Positions 17,895 to 26,893 of a stretch of DNA of 64,000 bases are shown in pieces. The translations under genes and the position numbers were made by a program. Location of the stretch: assembly GCF_003628145.1 (NCBI RefSeq), contig NZ_RBZV01000010.1, forward strand, positions 62,623 to 126,622, read 5' to 3'. The notes beneath the pieces are model-generated. The model saw nothing but the letters and a program-made list of their open reading frames with translations. It was not told where the DNA came from and ran no database searches. Source of the DNA: Trinickia fusca (lineage in GTDB: Bacteria; Pseudomonadota; Gammaproteobacteria; Burkholderiales; Burkholderiaceae). Position 1 is the stretch's first letter. Every line of letters begins with the position of its first letter.

Positions 17895-18434
17895 TCACTT
17901 GTTCTGCGCCAGAAGCTTGCGAATGGCGGCGTCCGTTTCGGCGTAGCGTCCTTCTCCGAAGGACTGGTAGACGATGCGGCCCTCGGCATCGATCAGGTAG
18001 AGAGCAGGCCAGTACTCGTTGTGGAACGCCGACCACGTGCCATAGCTATTGTCTTGGGCAACGGGATAGTGGATATCGAAGCGCTTGAGCGCTTCCTGCA
18101 CGTTGGAAGTGGACTTCTCGAACGGGTATTCGGGCGTGTGGACCCCGACGACAACGAGCCCTTGATCCTTGTACTTCTCGTACCACTGCTTCACGTAAGG
18201 CAGCGTGTTGATGCAGTTGATACAGGAGTACGTCCAGAAATCGACCAGTACGACCTTGCCTCGCAAGGCCTTCATCGAAAGCGGCGGCGAGTTGAGCCAA
18301 TGGTCGATGCCGGTGAACTCGGGCGCGGCGCCCCCCTCTGCGGCAGGCGCGCTGAAGGCGCGCGCGCCCGTCCCGACGAAATAAACGGCGGCAATGCCGA
18401 TCGCAACCAGGGCAGTACGTAGATACGTGCGCAT
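17895..18434 (-). CDS. TlpA/DipZ-type thioredoxin-like protein
   Basis: 179 residues. An N-terminal signal-anchor (YLRTALVAIGIAAVYFVGTGARAF) is followed by a periplasmic thioredoxin fold with the redox pair Cys71-x-x-Cys74 in FWTYSCINCINTLPY. GVHTPEYPFE, VAQDNSYGTWSAFHNEYWPALYLID and a C-terminal helix follow. The 'SCINCI' active site and 'HTPEFxFE' phrase are typical of the thioredoxin domain of DipZ, where it is fused to a CcdA membrane domain. Here that membrane domain is a separate gene at 22636. It probably receives electrons from the CcdA-like protein to reduce periplasmic disulfides or peroxides (inference). Same strand as ohr. Confidence 0.88.
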   Translation of the reverse strand: MRTYLRTALVAIGIAAVYFVGTGARAFSAPAAEGGAAPEFTGIDHWLNSPPLSMKALRGKVVLVDFWTYSCINCINTLPYVKQWYEKYKDQGLVVVGVHTPEYPFEKSTSNVQEALKRFDIHYPVAQDNSYGTWSAFHNEYWPALYLIDAEGRIVYQSFGEGRYAETDAAIRKLLAQNK

Positions 18435-18527
18435 GATTTCAGGTACTTGAAAGGTTGGAAGGCGTGCCAATGAAGCCGGCATGCTCGGCGGCCTTCCGAT
18501 CGCATCGGGAGGCCCCCTGGACGGGTG

Positions 18528-18944
18528 TCAGACCAGACGCAGCTCGACGTGGATGTTGCCGCGCGTAGCTTTCGAATATGGGCAAAGCTGGTGCGCCGCT
18601 TCAACCACCGCTTGCGCCACCTCCCGATCGATGCCCGGCAGGCTGATGTTCAGGCGGGCCTGCAGCAAGTAGGCGTCGCCGGTTGTCCCAAGGTCCACTT
18701 CCGTATCCAATGCCAGGTCCGACGGCAGCTTGATCTTCATCTGGCTGGCAGCGCGGCCCATTGCGCCAATGAAGCAGGCCGACCATCCGGCAGCAAACAA
18801 CTGCTCAGGGTTCGTTCCCGAACCGTTGCCGCCCGGCGGGGACAGCTTCAGATCGAGCCGATCATCATCGCTATGAGCCTGGCCTTCGCGGCCGCCAGTG
18901 ACGTGGACCTTGGCGGTGTACAGCACGTTTTCGATACGGGTCAT
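18528..18944 (-). CDS. ohr: Organic hydroperoxide resistance protein Ohr
   Basis: 138-residue OsmC/Ohr protein. The reactive Cys57 lies in AAGWSACFIGA and the resolving Cys121 in HQLCPYSKATRGN; the CPYSKA phrase is specific for the Ohr branch rather than OsmC. The N-terminal TAKVHVTGGREG and LSPPGGNGSGTNPEQLFAAG also match. Ohr reduces organic and lipid hydroperoxides using lipoylated proteins. A GAGGAAC Shine-Dalgarno sequence precedes the ATG at 18944; the longer frame upstream is not conserved. No ohrR repressor gene is adjacent. The nearby two-component pair is a possible alternative regulator (inference). Confidence 0.95.
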   Translation of the reverse strand: MTRIENVLYTAKVHVTGGREGQAHSDDDRLDLKLSPPGGNGSGTNPEQLFAAGWSACFIGAMGRAASQMKIKLPSDLALDTEVDLGTTGDAYLLQARLNISLPGIDREVAQAVVEAAHQLCPYSKATRGNIHVELRLV

Positions 18945-19191
18945 GATGCGTTCCTCGTTGGTTTGGGGATGGCCTGAGATCGCTTCGCAGATGCTCGGCG
19001 CTGGGCCATGGAACGCATTAAAGACGGCCGACGTATCGCACGCGTAGCGTGTAACGGCCTGTTGTGTCTTGGTACGTATCGGCGTTGCCGCGTGATACAG
19101 ACGCATACAAAAATCCGGCGGCAAACAGTTGGTAGGTGGTGTGAGGCGAAGAAACAGGGCAAGGTGCTCGACACGGTCTTTGTATCGCTCT

Positions 19192-19214
19192 GTATCCGAC
19201 GGCCCACCGGATAC
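19192..19214. promoter_or_regulatory. GTATCCG-N9-CGGATAC inverted repeat
   Basis: A 7-bp perfect inverted repeat in the divergent gap between ohr (leftward) and the Tat-exported hydrolase (rightward). The same 360-base gap holds several more GTATC or GATAC half-sites (for example around 19076, 19095 and 19182), and another lies upstream of the response-regulator gene near 22517. The repetition suggests a regulator with multiple sites, possibly the adjacent OmpR-type protein. Confidence 0.4.
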
Positions 19215-19304
19215 GCAACTTTTCAAATCGGAGGATTGAGCAAACAGGCGCGATACGTCGGCCAGCGATGCTCACCATCGACATCACTTCGAATGGAGCA
19301 AGCC

Positions 19305-20354
19305 ATGTCCGAATCGATCAATCAACAGCGGCGGCGCCTGTTCAGCTCGGCCGCCATCACGCTCGCTGCCGCGCCACTGGGCCTATCCAGTCTGGCTCGT
19401 GCCGAATCCGGCAAGGCGGCAACGCTCCCGCCGACGGCCAGGCCGGGTGCGCATACCCAATTCTCGAAGATCAAACAAGTGATCGCCGGCGAGCTCAACA
19501 TCGGCTACGCAGAGGAAGGTCCGGAGAATGGGCCGGTGGTGATCTGCCTGCATGGCTGGCCCTATGACATTCACAGCTTTGTCGACGTCGCACCCGCGCT
19601 CGCGGCGGCCGGCTACCGAGTCATCGTGCCGTACGCGCGTGGCTATGGAAGCACGCGCTTTCTTTCCAATGCGACATTTCGCAATGGCGAGCAGGCGGCG
19701 CTTGCGCTCGACACCCTGGCCCTGATGGACGCGCTCGGAATCAAACAGGCGATTTTCGCCGGCTACGATTGGGGCGCACGGACGGCCTGCATTATCGCGG
19801 CGCTGTGGCCCGAGCGCTGCAAAGCGCTGGTTTCCGTCAGCGGCTACCTGATCGGCAGCGTCGCGGGCAACAGCAAGCCGCTTGCGCCACAGGCTGAGCT
19901 CCAGTGGTGGTATCAGTTCTACTTCGCCACCGAGCGCGGAAGGCTCGGCTATGAGCAGCACCGGCACGACTTCGCGAAGCTGATCTGGCAACTCGCCTCG
20001 CCTAAATGGAATTTCGATGATCGTACGTTCGATCGGAGTGCTGCGGCTTTCGACAACGAAGACCACGTGAGCATCGTGATCCACAACTATCGGTGGCGGC
20101 TCGGCCTCGCTGAAGGCGAGTCACGACACGACGGCCTGGAAAGGCATCTGGCCGAGTTTCCGAGCATCGAAGTCCCCACCATCACGATGGAAGGCGACGC
20201 AAATGGTGCGCCCCATCCGGAGCCGAGTGCCTATGCCCGCAAATTTTCGGGCAAGTATCAGCACCGCCTCGTCACGGGCGGCATCGGCCACAATTTGCCG
20301 CAAGAAGCACCGTTGGAATTTGCCAGAGCGGTAATCGACGCGGATCACCTGTAA
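19305..20354 (+). CDS. Tat-exported epoxide-hydrolase-like alpha/beta hydrolase
   Basis: 349 residues. The N-terminus has a twin-arginine motif (QQRRRLFSSAAITLAAAPLGLSSLARA), indicating Tat export of a folded enzyme. The alpha/beta-hydrolase core has CLHGWPYDIHSF (HGWP oxyanion loop), YARGYGSTRF and a nucleophile elbow GYDWGAR with Asp rather than Ser, as in epoxide hydrolases and haloalkane dehalogenases. The catalytic His lies near GGIGHNLPQEAP. The ATG at 19305 follows GGAGCA; the frame is open further upstream but without conservation. It is divergent from ohr and convergent with the sensor kinase. Substrate unknown. Confidence 0.85.
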   Translation: MSESINQQRRRLFSSAAITLAAAPLGLSSLARAESGKAATLPPTARPGAHTQFSKIKQVIAGELNIGYAEEGPENGPVVICLHGWPYDIHSFVDVAPALAAAGYRVIVPYARGYGSTRFLSNATFRNGEQAALALDTLALMDALGIKQAIFAGYDWGARTACIIAALWPERCKALVSVSGYLIGSVAGNSKPLAPQAELQWWYQFYFATERGRLGYEQHRHDFAKLIWQLASPKWNFDDRTFDRSAAAFDNEDHVSIVIHNYRWRLGLAEGESRHDGLERHLAEFPSIEVPTITMEGDANGAPHPEPSAYARKFSGKYQHRLVTGGIGHNLPQEAPLEFARAVIDADHL

Positions 20355-20386
20355 AGGCACCCGCTTTCGGATTTCGAAGGCAGCGG

Positions 20387-21688
20387 TCAATTTAACGTAA
20401 CGACCGCTGCCAACCCACCGCCCTCGCGATTGCGCAACTGAAGCGAACCGCCGATCGCGACCGCAAGCTGGTGTGCGATGGCGAGGCCCAGACCCGTGCC
20501 GCCGGTCTCGCGGCTGCGCGAGTTCTCGAGCCGGACGAACGGTTGCAGCACGGCTTCGAGCTTGTCTTCCGGGATGCCGGCACCACGATCGAGCACCTCG
20601 ATGATCACGCTGCCACGCTCTCGGCGCACACGCAGTTCCGCGGCACCGCCAAACTTGATGGCGTTATCGATCAGGTTGGTCAGGATCCGGCGCAGCGCAT
20701 GGGGACGCGTCTCGATGGTGCCGTCGATGTTCTGCTCGACGGTCACGGTCTTGCGCATGTCCTGGTAGTCGTACGCCAGGCTCTCGATAAACGATCCGAG
20801 GTCGATTCTCGATGGCTTCTCGCCATCGCCATGCATGGAGCGCGCATACGCCAGCCCTTCTTGTACGAGCCGTTCGATCTCGGTCAGGTCTTGCTCCATC
20901 TTGCGGCTCTCTTCCGAGTCCGCCCCCATCTCGACGCGCAGCTTCATGCGCGTGATCGGCGTCTGCAGGTCGTGCGAGATGGCCGCCAGGATCTGCACGC
21001 GTTCCTCGACGAACCGCGCGATGCGATCGCGCATCGCGTTGAACGCCCGCGCGGCACGTTCCAGCTCGGCTGGACCGGTCTCATCGAGCAGCGGTGTCCT
21101 CGTATTGGGATCGAGCGTGTCGGCCGCTTCGGCCAGCGCCGCCAGCGGCCGGATCGCCAGGCGTACGGCGAACCAGCAGCACAGAACCAGCAGCAGCAGT
21201 TGAATCAACAGCACATAAGGCAGCCACTGAGCGATCGGTGTCATGCGGGGGTGCACGTCGATCGTCAGCGGGCTGCCATCGCTCAGCGTCAGGTGCGCCT
21301 GCACTTGCTTGCCACCGCCGGGAATCGCTTCGACTTCGACAGGGAAACGGCCGCCGCTGGCTTGCGTGATCCGGTCGGCAATCGCCTTCCCGCGCGGCGT
21401 CATCTCGGGCACACCCGGCGAGCCCGGCCCCAGGATATATCGGTAGTTGCCGCGGTTCACGCGCGGCAGCCACTGCGGCCGCTCGGCAGCAGGCACGCGG
21501 TCCAGGATGGCAATCGAGGTCGCCACGTCGGTCTCCAGCGTGTCGAGCATGACTTCGCGTGCGCTCATGTAACGCTCGGAGAACAGCACGGCGAATGACA
21601 AGCCATATGCGATCACCAGGCCGACCAGCAGAATCAGGAACAGGCGCGAACGCAGCGAGCGCGGCCAAGGTCGGAAACGCGCCTTCAC
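20387..21688 (-). CDS. EnvZ-like membrane sensor histidine kinase
   Basis: 433 residues. TM1 (about 17-38), a periplasmic loop of about 115 residues and TM2 (about 155-176) are followed by HAMP, HisKA with phospho-His239 in AAISHDLQTPITRMKLR and a HATPase with NLIDNAIKF, DRGAGIPEDKL and TGLGLAI boxes. The HDLxTPxxRxxL phrase and size match the EnvZ/RstB group. The response regulator gene overlaps it by four bases (ATGA), so the pair is translated together. Surrounding genes suggest redox or peroxide stress as the signal, which is inference. Confidence 0.92.
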   Translation of the reverse strand: MKARFRPWPRSLRSRLFLILLVGLVIAYGLSFAVLFSERYMSAREVMLDTLETDVATSIAILDRVPAAERPQWLPRVNRGNYRYILGPGSPGVPEMTPRGKAIADRITQASGGRFPVEVEAIPGGGKQVQAHLTLSDGSPLTIDVHPRMTPIAQWLPYVLLIQLLLLVLCCWFAVRLAIRPLAALAEAADTLDPNTRTPLLDETGPAELERAARAFNAMRDRIARFVEERVQILAAISHDLQTPITRMKLRVEMGADSEESRKMEQDLTEIERLVQEGLAYARSMHGDGEKPSRIDLGSFIESLAYDYQDMRKTVTVEQNIDGTIETRPHALRRILTNLIDNAIKFGGAAELRVRRERGSVIIEVLDRGAGIPEDKLEAVLQPFVRLENSRSRETGGTGLGLAIAHQLAVAIGGSLQLRNREGGGLAAVVTLN

Positions 21689-22428
21689 TGGCGTGCCTCC
21701 TTGATCTCCACGGGCATTGCCAATACGTAGCCCTCGCTGCGCACGGTCTTGATGTAGCTCGGTTCGCGCGCATCGTCCCTCAGACGCTGACGCAAGCGGC
21801 TGACCAGCAGGTCGATCGAGCGCTCGAACATCTCCGCCTCGCGGCCCTGCGTGAGATTGAGGAGTTGGTCGCGATTGAGCACTCGCTGAGGATGATCGAC
21901 GAACACGCGCAGCAGCCGGTACTCTGCGCCGCTCAGCGCGACGATGGTGCCCTCGCGGTCGATCAGGTGACGTGCCGTGGTATCCAGCTGCCAGTCACCG
22001 AACGCGAGCACCCGTCCGGCCTCGGTGATCTGCAGATTGGGCGGCAACATCCTGGTGCGGCGCAGCACGGCCTTGATGCGTGCCAGCAGCTCGCGCGCGG
22101 CAAAGGGTTTGGCGAGGTAATCGTCCGCGCCCATTTCGAGGCCGATGATGCGGTCTGTTTCATCATCGCGTGCAGTCAGCATCAGGATCGGCGTGGCCTT
22201 GTGCTTCCCGGCGCGCAATTCGCGGCACAGCACCAACCCATCGTCACCCGGCAGCATCACGTCGAGCACGATCAGATCGACGGCATCGGCCTCCAGGAAC
22301 GACCTCATGTGGCGGCCATCAGGGGCCACGGTCACGCGCAGACCGTTCTTGGTGAGGTAGGTCGAAACCAGTTCGCGGATTTCCCGGTCGTCGTCGACGA
22401 TCAGGATATGGTCGATATGCGAGTCCAT
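21685..22428 (-). CDS. OmpR-family response regulator
   Basis: 247 residues. The receiver domain has the acidic pocket VDDDREIR, phospho-acceptor Asp56 in DLIVLDVMLPGDDG and Lys in DDYLAKPF. The C-terminal winged helix (about 145-240) has LSGAEYRLLRVFVDHPQRVLNRDQLL and EMFERSIDLLVSRLRQRLRDD, an OmpR-type recognition region. It partners the kinase just downstream (4-base overlap). The upstream gap to the divergent CcdA-like gene includes a GTATC half-site like those upstream of the ohr/hydrolase pair, so it may control the whole block. Confidence 0.92.
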   Translation of the reverse strand: MDSHIDHILIVDDDREIRELVSTYLTKNGLRVTVAPDGRHMRSFLEADAVDLIVLDVMLPGDDGLVLCRELRAGKHKATPILMLTARDDETDRIIGLEMGADDYLAKPFAARELLARIKAVLRRTRMLPPNLQITEAGRVLAFGDWQLDTTARHLIDREGTIVALSGAEYRLLRVFVDHPQRVLNRDQLLNLTQGREAEMFERSIDLLVSRLRQRLRDDAREPSYIKTVRSEGYVLAMPVEIKEARQ

Positions 22429-22635
22429 CGGCTTTATCTCGGCAGGATTGGAAGAATGCGGCCTGTCAGGTCCGACGACATTGTATGGGGCTGCCCATCC
22501 TTGCGTGTACCACAATGTATCGGGTCACGAAGCTGCCACACAGCGGTACATATTCGGCCGTTTGCGACACATCCTGGCGATGTGGGCGGTGTCTGATCGA
22601 GGGCAAGCCAAGCCCCTTGCGAATGGAGCCCGATC

Positions 22636-23391
22636 ATGACCCTGCTGATTCTCGCCTATCTGGGTGGTGTGCTGACCATCCTGAGTCCGTGCATCCTGCC
22701 CGTCCTGCCCTTTGTCCTGAGCCGAACCGGACAGCCATTCCTACGCAGCAAGCTGCCGATGCTCGCCGGCATGGCGCTGACTTTTGCCGCCGTGTCCACG
22801 GTCGCGTCGGCCGGCGGTAGCTGGGTGGTGCGCGCCAACGAATACGGACGCGATGGCGCGCTGATCCTTCTCGCGGTCTTCGGACTCTCCCTGCTCATGC
22901 CCGACTTGGCCACCCGGCTCGCGCGCCCTGTGGTGGCGCTGGGCAACCGGCTGAGTACCGGCAACGCAGGCGCGCCGGCTTCGGCATGGGGATCGCTGGT
23001 GCTTGGCATCGCGACCGGCATGCTTTGGACGCCGTGCGCGGGCCCCATCCTCGGTCTCGTGTTGACAGGCGCGGCCTTGAACGGCGCCAGCATTTCAGCT
23101 GCATTGGCGCTGACGGCCTATGCAGCCGGCGCGGCAACCTCGCTGACCGCCGCGCTCGGCATCGGCGGCCGCGTCTTCGCGTTGATGAAGCGATCGCTAG
23201 GCGCTGGCGAATGGATCCGCCGTGGCCTCGGGGCGAGCGTGCTGGGAGGGGCAATCGCCATCGGTGCGGGTGCCGACACTCGCCTGCTCGCGCATTTGCC
23301 CGCCAGCGGCGCGGCATGGATCGAGCAGGCACTGGTGGGCGCATGGCACACGAAAAGTCCCTCGCCGCGAGCCGCGGACGCAGAGACTTAG
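22636..23391 (+). CDS. CcdA/DsbD-like thiol-disulfide transmembrane protein
   Basis: 251 residues with about six hydrophobic helices. TM1 carries the redox Cys in ILSPCILPVLPF, and the symmetrical TM4 carries TPCAGPILGLVLTGA. These two Pro-Cys sites are the electron-relay pair of CcdA/DsbD transmembrane domains, which move electrons from cytoplasmic thioredoxin to periplasmic acceptors. In DipZ proteins this domain is fused to a thioredoxin domain; here that partner is probably the separate TlpA-like protein encoded at 17895. Divergent from the response regulator. Full length for the family. Confidence 0.88.
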   Translation: MTLLILAYLGGVLTILSPCILPVLPFVLSRTGQPFLRSKLPMLAGMALTFAAVSTVASAGGSWVVRANEYGRDGALILLAVFGLSLLMPDLATRLARPVVALGNRLSTGNAGAPASAWGSLVLGIATGMLWTPCAGPILGLVLTGAALNGASISAALALTAYAAGAATSLTAALGIGGRVFALMKRSLGAGEWIRRGLGASVLGGAIAIGAGADTRLLAHLPASGAAWIEQALVGAWHTKSPSPRAADAET

Positions 23392-23401
23392 CAGGGAACG
23401 T

Positions 23402-23830
23402 TCACATTCCCTGGACCGCACTCGCGTACTTGTGAGCGGCCGCCGTCTCCGCCAACAGCGCCACGAGCCGATCGGGCTGCGCGGGCTTGGTCATGAAATG
23501 CTGGAAGCCTTCCCCGATGCTGCGTAGCCGATAGGCGTCATCGGTATGGCCCGTAATGGCGATCGCCACGGCGGGCACACGATTGCTGCGGATTTCATCG
23601 TCGCGCAGCCGCTGAATCAGGTAGAAGCCGTCCATCGCCGGCAAGTCGAGGTCACATACGATCGCGTCGGGTGCCATGCTCAAAACGGCTTCGACGCCTT
23701 CTTCGGCATCGGCTGCTGCCACTACACGCGCCCCTTCGGATTCGAGCATCTCTTTCAGCGATTCTCTGCTGGATCGATCGTCGTCGACCACGACGATCGT
23801 CATGTGCTCCAGTCTCAGTACTCCGTCCAT
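23402..23830 (-). CDS. Stand-alone receiver-domain response regulator
   Basis: 142 residues forming a single CheY-like receiver: VVVDDDRSSRESL, phospho-acceptor Asp60 in AIVCDLDLPAMDG, Thr in IAITGH and Lys in FMTKPAQP. No output domain is present. Such proteins relay phosphate or work with hybrid kinases; the orphan hybrid kinase at 15145 is one candidate partner in the window. An internal ATG at 23803 is an alternative start (nine residues shorter). Convergent with the CcdA-like gene, 10 bases apart. Confidence 0.85.
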   Translation of the reverse strand: MDGVLRLEHMTIVVVDDDRSSRESLKEMLESEGARVVAAADAEEGVEAVLSMAPDAIVCDLDLPAMDGFYLIQRLRDDEIRSNRVPAVAIAITGHTDDAYRLRSIGEGFQHFMTKPAQPDRLVALLAETAAAHKYASAVQGM

Positions 23831-24079
23831 ATCAGTCTTCTAAGCTTTCTATGCATTTGCCTGATGCTCGGACCGGCTAGCGCGTCGCAAGTTGCATAGG
23901 CTGCGGCACAGCATCGGGTCGCGACGTCTCTCACGCCGCCGCGGACAATATCACGTCATAACGTCGTACGGATGAATGACGGCGCGCCCATTATTGGTTT
24001 TGCCGCACATTGCGCGATGCGACATGCAGGTTTTACATGCTGCAGCGGCGACGCCACAGCTGCGCGCTACAATCCGCGC

Positions 24080-24961
24080 ATGCCGAAACCGACCTCCTCG
24101 CCACCCGCACAAACAGGCGCGCCGGCGCATGCGCCGCTCAACGAATACACGGTCGACGAGCTTGCGCGCGTCGCCGGTACCACCGTGCGCAATATACGTG
24201 CCTACCAGGACCGAGGGCTGCTTGCGCCCCCGACCAAGCGTGGCAGGATCGGCGTCTATGACGACACGCATCTGTCTCGTCTGAAGGTCGTCAATCACCT
24301 GCTCGCGCGCGGCTATACCCTCGCCAACATTCAAGACCTGATCCAGGCTGTCGAACAAGGCCACGACCTGCGCTCGATCCTCGGTCTCGAAAGCGCAATC
24401 GGCTCGCGCTGGTCGCATGAAAGACCGCACTCGTACTCGCTTGCCGCGCTCGCGAAGATGTTCGGCGGCGCCTCGCCCGGGCGTCTTGCGCAGGCCGTCG
24501 AACTCGGGCTCGTGGAACGCGACGGCCTGAAGTTCGTGGCGCCGAGCCCCGCTTCGCTCACGACCGGCGCGGCCCTCGTGAAGGAAGGCGTTCCGGCTGA
24601 CGACCTGCTCGAAGCCGTACGCGCCTCGCGACCGCATTTCGAGGCAGTCGCCAAGGTGCTCGTCGATCTCGTCGTACGGCGCCTCGACCGCTACGAAGCC
24701 GGCGCGCTGCCGCCCCCCGCGGACGTGCCTGCGCTCATCGACGCGATCTGGCGCTTGCGGCCGCTCGCGTCGATCCTCGTCGAAAGCGAAATGAACCGTG
24801 CGCTCGAAGAAGCGTCGGGCGATTACCTCGGCAATCGCGTCGCGGCCATTCTAGAGAAGCGGCTGGAACAAGCGCACGACGATGCAGCCGCGCAGCCTGC
24901 CGAGCCGCATGACCGACGCGGCAGCACCCAACGTTCGGGGACGCGCTCGACACGGCGCTGA
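24080..24961 (+). CDS. MerR-family transcriptional regulator
   Basis: 293 residues, longer than a minimal MerR protein. The winged helix is at about 22-90 (YTVDELARVAGTTVRNIRAYQDRGLLAPP, then IGVYDDTHLSRLKVVNHLLARGYTLANIQDLI). A long C-terminal effector domain of about 190 residues contains no Cys metal-binding motif. The size and pattern match MerR regulators found next to hydrolase or dehydrogenase genes in actinobacteria and Burkholderia. The start was placed at the ATG at 24080 because earlier residues are not conserved. Its target could be the downstream puuA operon, but the 580-base gap makes that weak. Confidence 0.85.
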   Translation: MPKPTSSPPAQTGAPAHAPLNEYTVDELARVAGTTVRNIRAYQDRGLLAPPTKRGRIGVYDDTHLSRLKVVNHLLARGYTLANIQDLIQAVEQGHDLRSILGLESAIGSRWSHERPHSYSLAALAKMFGGASPGRLAQAVELGLVERDGLKFVAPSPASLTTGAALVKEGVPADDLLEAVRASRPHFEAVAKVLVDLVVRRLDRYEAGALPPPADVPALIDAIWRLRPLASILVESEMNRALEEASGDYLGNRVAAILEKRLEQAHDDAAAQPAEPHDRRGSTQRSGTRSTRR

Positions 24962-25543
24962 ACAATCGGCTCGAGGATGGGGGATTGACGCCAATATCAG
25001 CTCGTATATGCTGGAAGACAGGCTCAATGCCAGTCGAGTGTCATCGTGAGAGTCCGAGGCCCTTTGGTTAGGTGGGATCGCTGCCCGCATGCGGTGTTTT
25101 CGCATGCAGGTCGCGCCTGCGTCGACGGGCGCCGCGGCAGCCTTGCGCTGCGTTGGTTCGTCTCCGTTTCCACCCTCCTTTCCCGTCGTTCCGTTCGACG
25201 TCACAACGTCGCCGCGGCGCGCGCCGGTATCGCAGTACAACGCGACGACGTGTCGTCGCTGCTGCCGTAGCGCCTCCCGAGCGCTAGTCATTCCTTTTTT
25301 CCTCTGCATGACGACGCATTGAACAGTGCGTCGCGGCGGCACTCGCCCACCCCGCGCTTTCCGGCGTCGGCGACGCTGCACGGCATGTCGTCCTGCTTTC
25401 GCATTTACCGCATCGTCGCGTAGACGACGCCATTCATCATGCGTGCGCGCACAACAATTCGGATAACGAATCATTTGACAGAGCAACAGGCCCTGTTGCC
25501 CACCTATGCCGTCCGCGCTTGGCCTCATCGAGAGAGAACAACC
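24962..25543. other. Long gap upstream of puuA-like gene
   Basis: About 580 bases. Short overlapping open frames exist on both strands but none has family resemblance, and all are explained by the high GC content. No tRNA, riboswitch or clear hairpin was seen. It probably contains the promoter and an untranslated leader for the putrescine genes. Confidence 0.4.
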
Positions 25544-26878
25544 ATGCAAGACATCGACGATTTTTTGAAGCAGCATCACATCACGGAGATCGAAGCGATC
25601 ATCCCCGACATGACCGGTATCGCGCGCGGCAAGATCATTCCGCGCAACAAATTCGAGTCGGGTGAATCGATGCGCCTGCCGCAAGCGGTGATGATCCAGA
25701 CGGTAACGGGGGACTACCCGGCCGATGGGACCCTCACGGGCGTGACCGACCCCGACATGGTGTGCGTGCCCGACGCGTCGACGATCCGCTTGATTCCGTG
25801 GGCCGTCGACCCGACCGCCCAGGTCATTCACGACTGCGTGCATTTCGACGGTACGCCCGTGGCCATCTCGCCGCGCTGGGTGCTGCGCCGTGTGCTGGAC
25901 AAGTATCGCGAACGAGGCTGGAAACCCGTCGTCGGGCCCGAGCTCGAGTTCTATCTGGTCGACATGAACAAGGACCCCGACTTGCCGTTGCGTCCGCCGA
26001 TCGGTCGCACGGGCCGCGCCGAGACAGGCCGCCAGTCGTATTCGATCGAGGCGGTCAACGAGTTCGATCCGCTGTTCGAAGACATTTACGAGTACTGCGA
26101 CGTGCAGGAGCTCGAGATCGACACGCTGATTCATGAAGTCGGCGCGGCGCAGATGGAAATCAACTTCCTGCACGGCGATCCCCTCAAGCTCGCCGATCGC
26201 GTGTTCCTGTTCAAGCGCACCGTGCGCGAAACAGCGCTGCGCCATCACATGTATGCGACTTTCATGGCCAAGCCGATGGAGCATGAGCCGGGCTCGGCGA
26301 TGCACATTCATCAAAGCGTGACCGACGTCGAAACGGGCCGCAATCTGTTCACGGCCGCCGACGGCTCGCCGTCGAAGATGTTCCATTCGTACATCGCGGG
26401 CTTGCAGAAGTACACGCCGGCCTTGATGCCCGTCTTCGCGCCGTACATCAACTCGTATCGACGTCTCTCGCGCTTCATGGCCGCGCCCATCAACGTCCAA
26501 TGGGGCTACGACAACCGCACGGTCGGCTTCCGCGTGCCGCACTCGGCGCCTGTCATGCGCCGCATCGAGAACCGCATTCCCGGCGTCGACTGCAATCCGT
26601 ATCTGGCGATCGCCGCCACGCTTGCGGCCGGCTATCTCGGCATGGCGCAGCGGCTCGAGCCGACCGAGCCGCTCGCGTCGGACGGCTATGCGCTGCCCTA
26701 TCAGCTGCCACGCAATCTCGAGGAGGCGCTGACGTTGATGGGCGCCTGCACGCCACTCGTCGACATGCTCGGCGAGCCGTTCGTGAAGGCCTATCTCGCG
26801 CTGAAGGAAACCGAATACGAAGCGTTCTTCCGCGTGATCAGTTCGTGGGAACGCAAGCACTTGCTGCTCAACGTTTGA
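25544..26878 (+). CDS. puuA: Glutamine synthetase-like gamma-glutamylputrescine synthetase
   Basis: 444-residue glutamine-synthetase-fold enzyme. Active-site motifs are GPELEFYLVD (metal-binding Glu), EVGAAQMEINFLHGDP, PGSAMHIHQSV and a C-terminal RVPHSAPVMRRIENRIPG. The N-terminal ITEIEAIIPDMTGIARGKIIPR is typical of the PuuA group rather than true GlnA. PuuA joins glutamate to putrescine using ATP as the first step of putrescine catabolism. The gene 15 bases downstream encodes a putrescine/diamine-type aminotransferase, supporting this reading. The ATG at 25544 begins the conserved region; 35 upstream codons are unlike the family. Confidence 0.85.
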   Translation: MQDIDDFLKQHHITEIEAIIPDMTGIARGKIIPRNKFESGESMRLPQAVMIQTVTGDYPADGTLTGVTDPDMVCVPDASTIRLIPWAVDPTAQVIHDCVHFDGTPVAISPRWVLRRVLDKYRERGWKPVVGPELEFYLVDMNKDPDLPLRPPIGRTGRAETGRQSYSIEAVNEFDPLFEDIYEYCDVQELEIDTLIHEVGAAQMEINFLHGDPLKLADRVFLFKRTVRETALRHHMYATFMAKPMEHEPGSAMHIHQSVTDVETGRNLFTAADGSPSKMFHSYIAGLQKYTPALMPVFAPYINSYRRLSRFMAAPINVQWGYDNRTVGFRVPHSAPVMRRIENRIPGVDCNPYLAIAATLAAGYLGMAQRLEPTEPLASDGYALPYQLPRNLEEALTLMGACTPLVDMLGEPFVKAYLALKETEYEAFFRVISSWERKHLLLNV

Positions 26879-26893
26879 GAATCGGAGACCAAC

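Noticed and set aside
24962-25543. Possible riboswitch or small RNA in the long leader of the putrescine operon
   Set aside because: No conserved riboswitch core or stable terminator-like hairpin was visible; length alone is not evidence.
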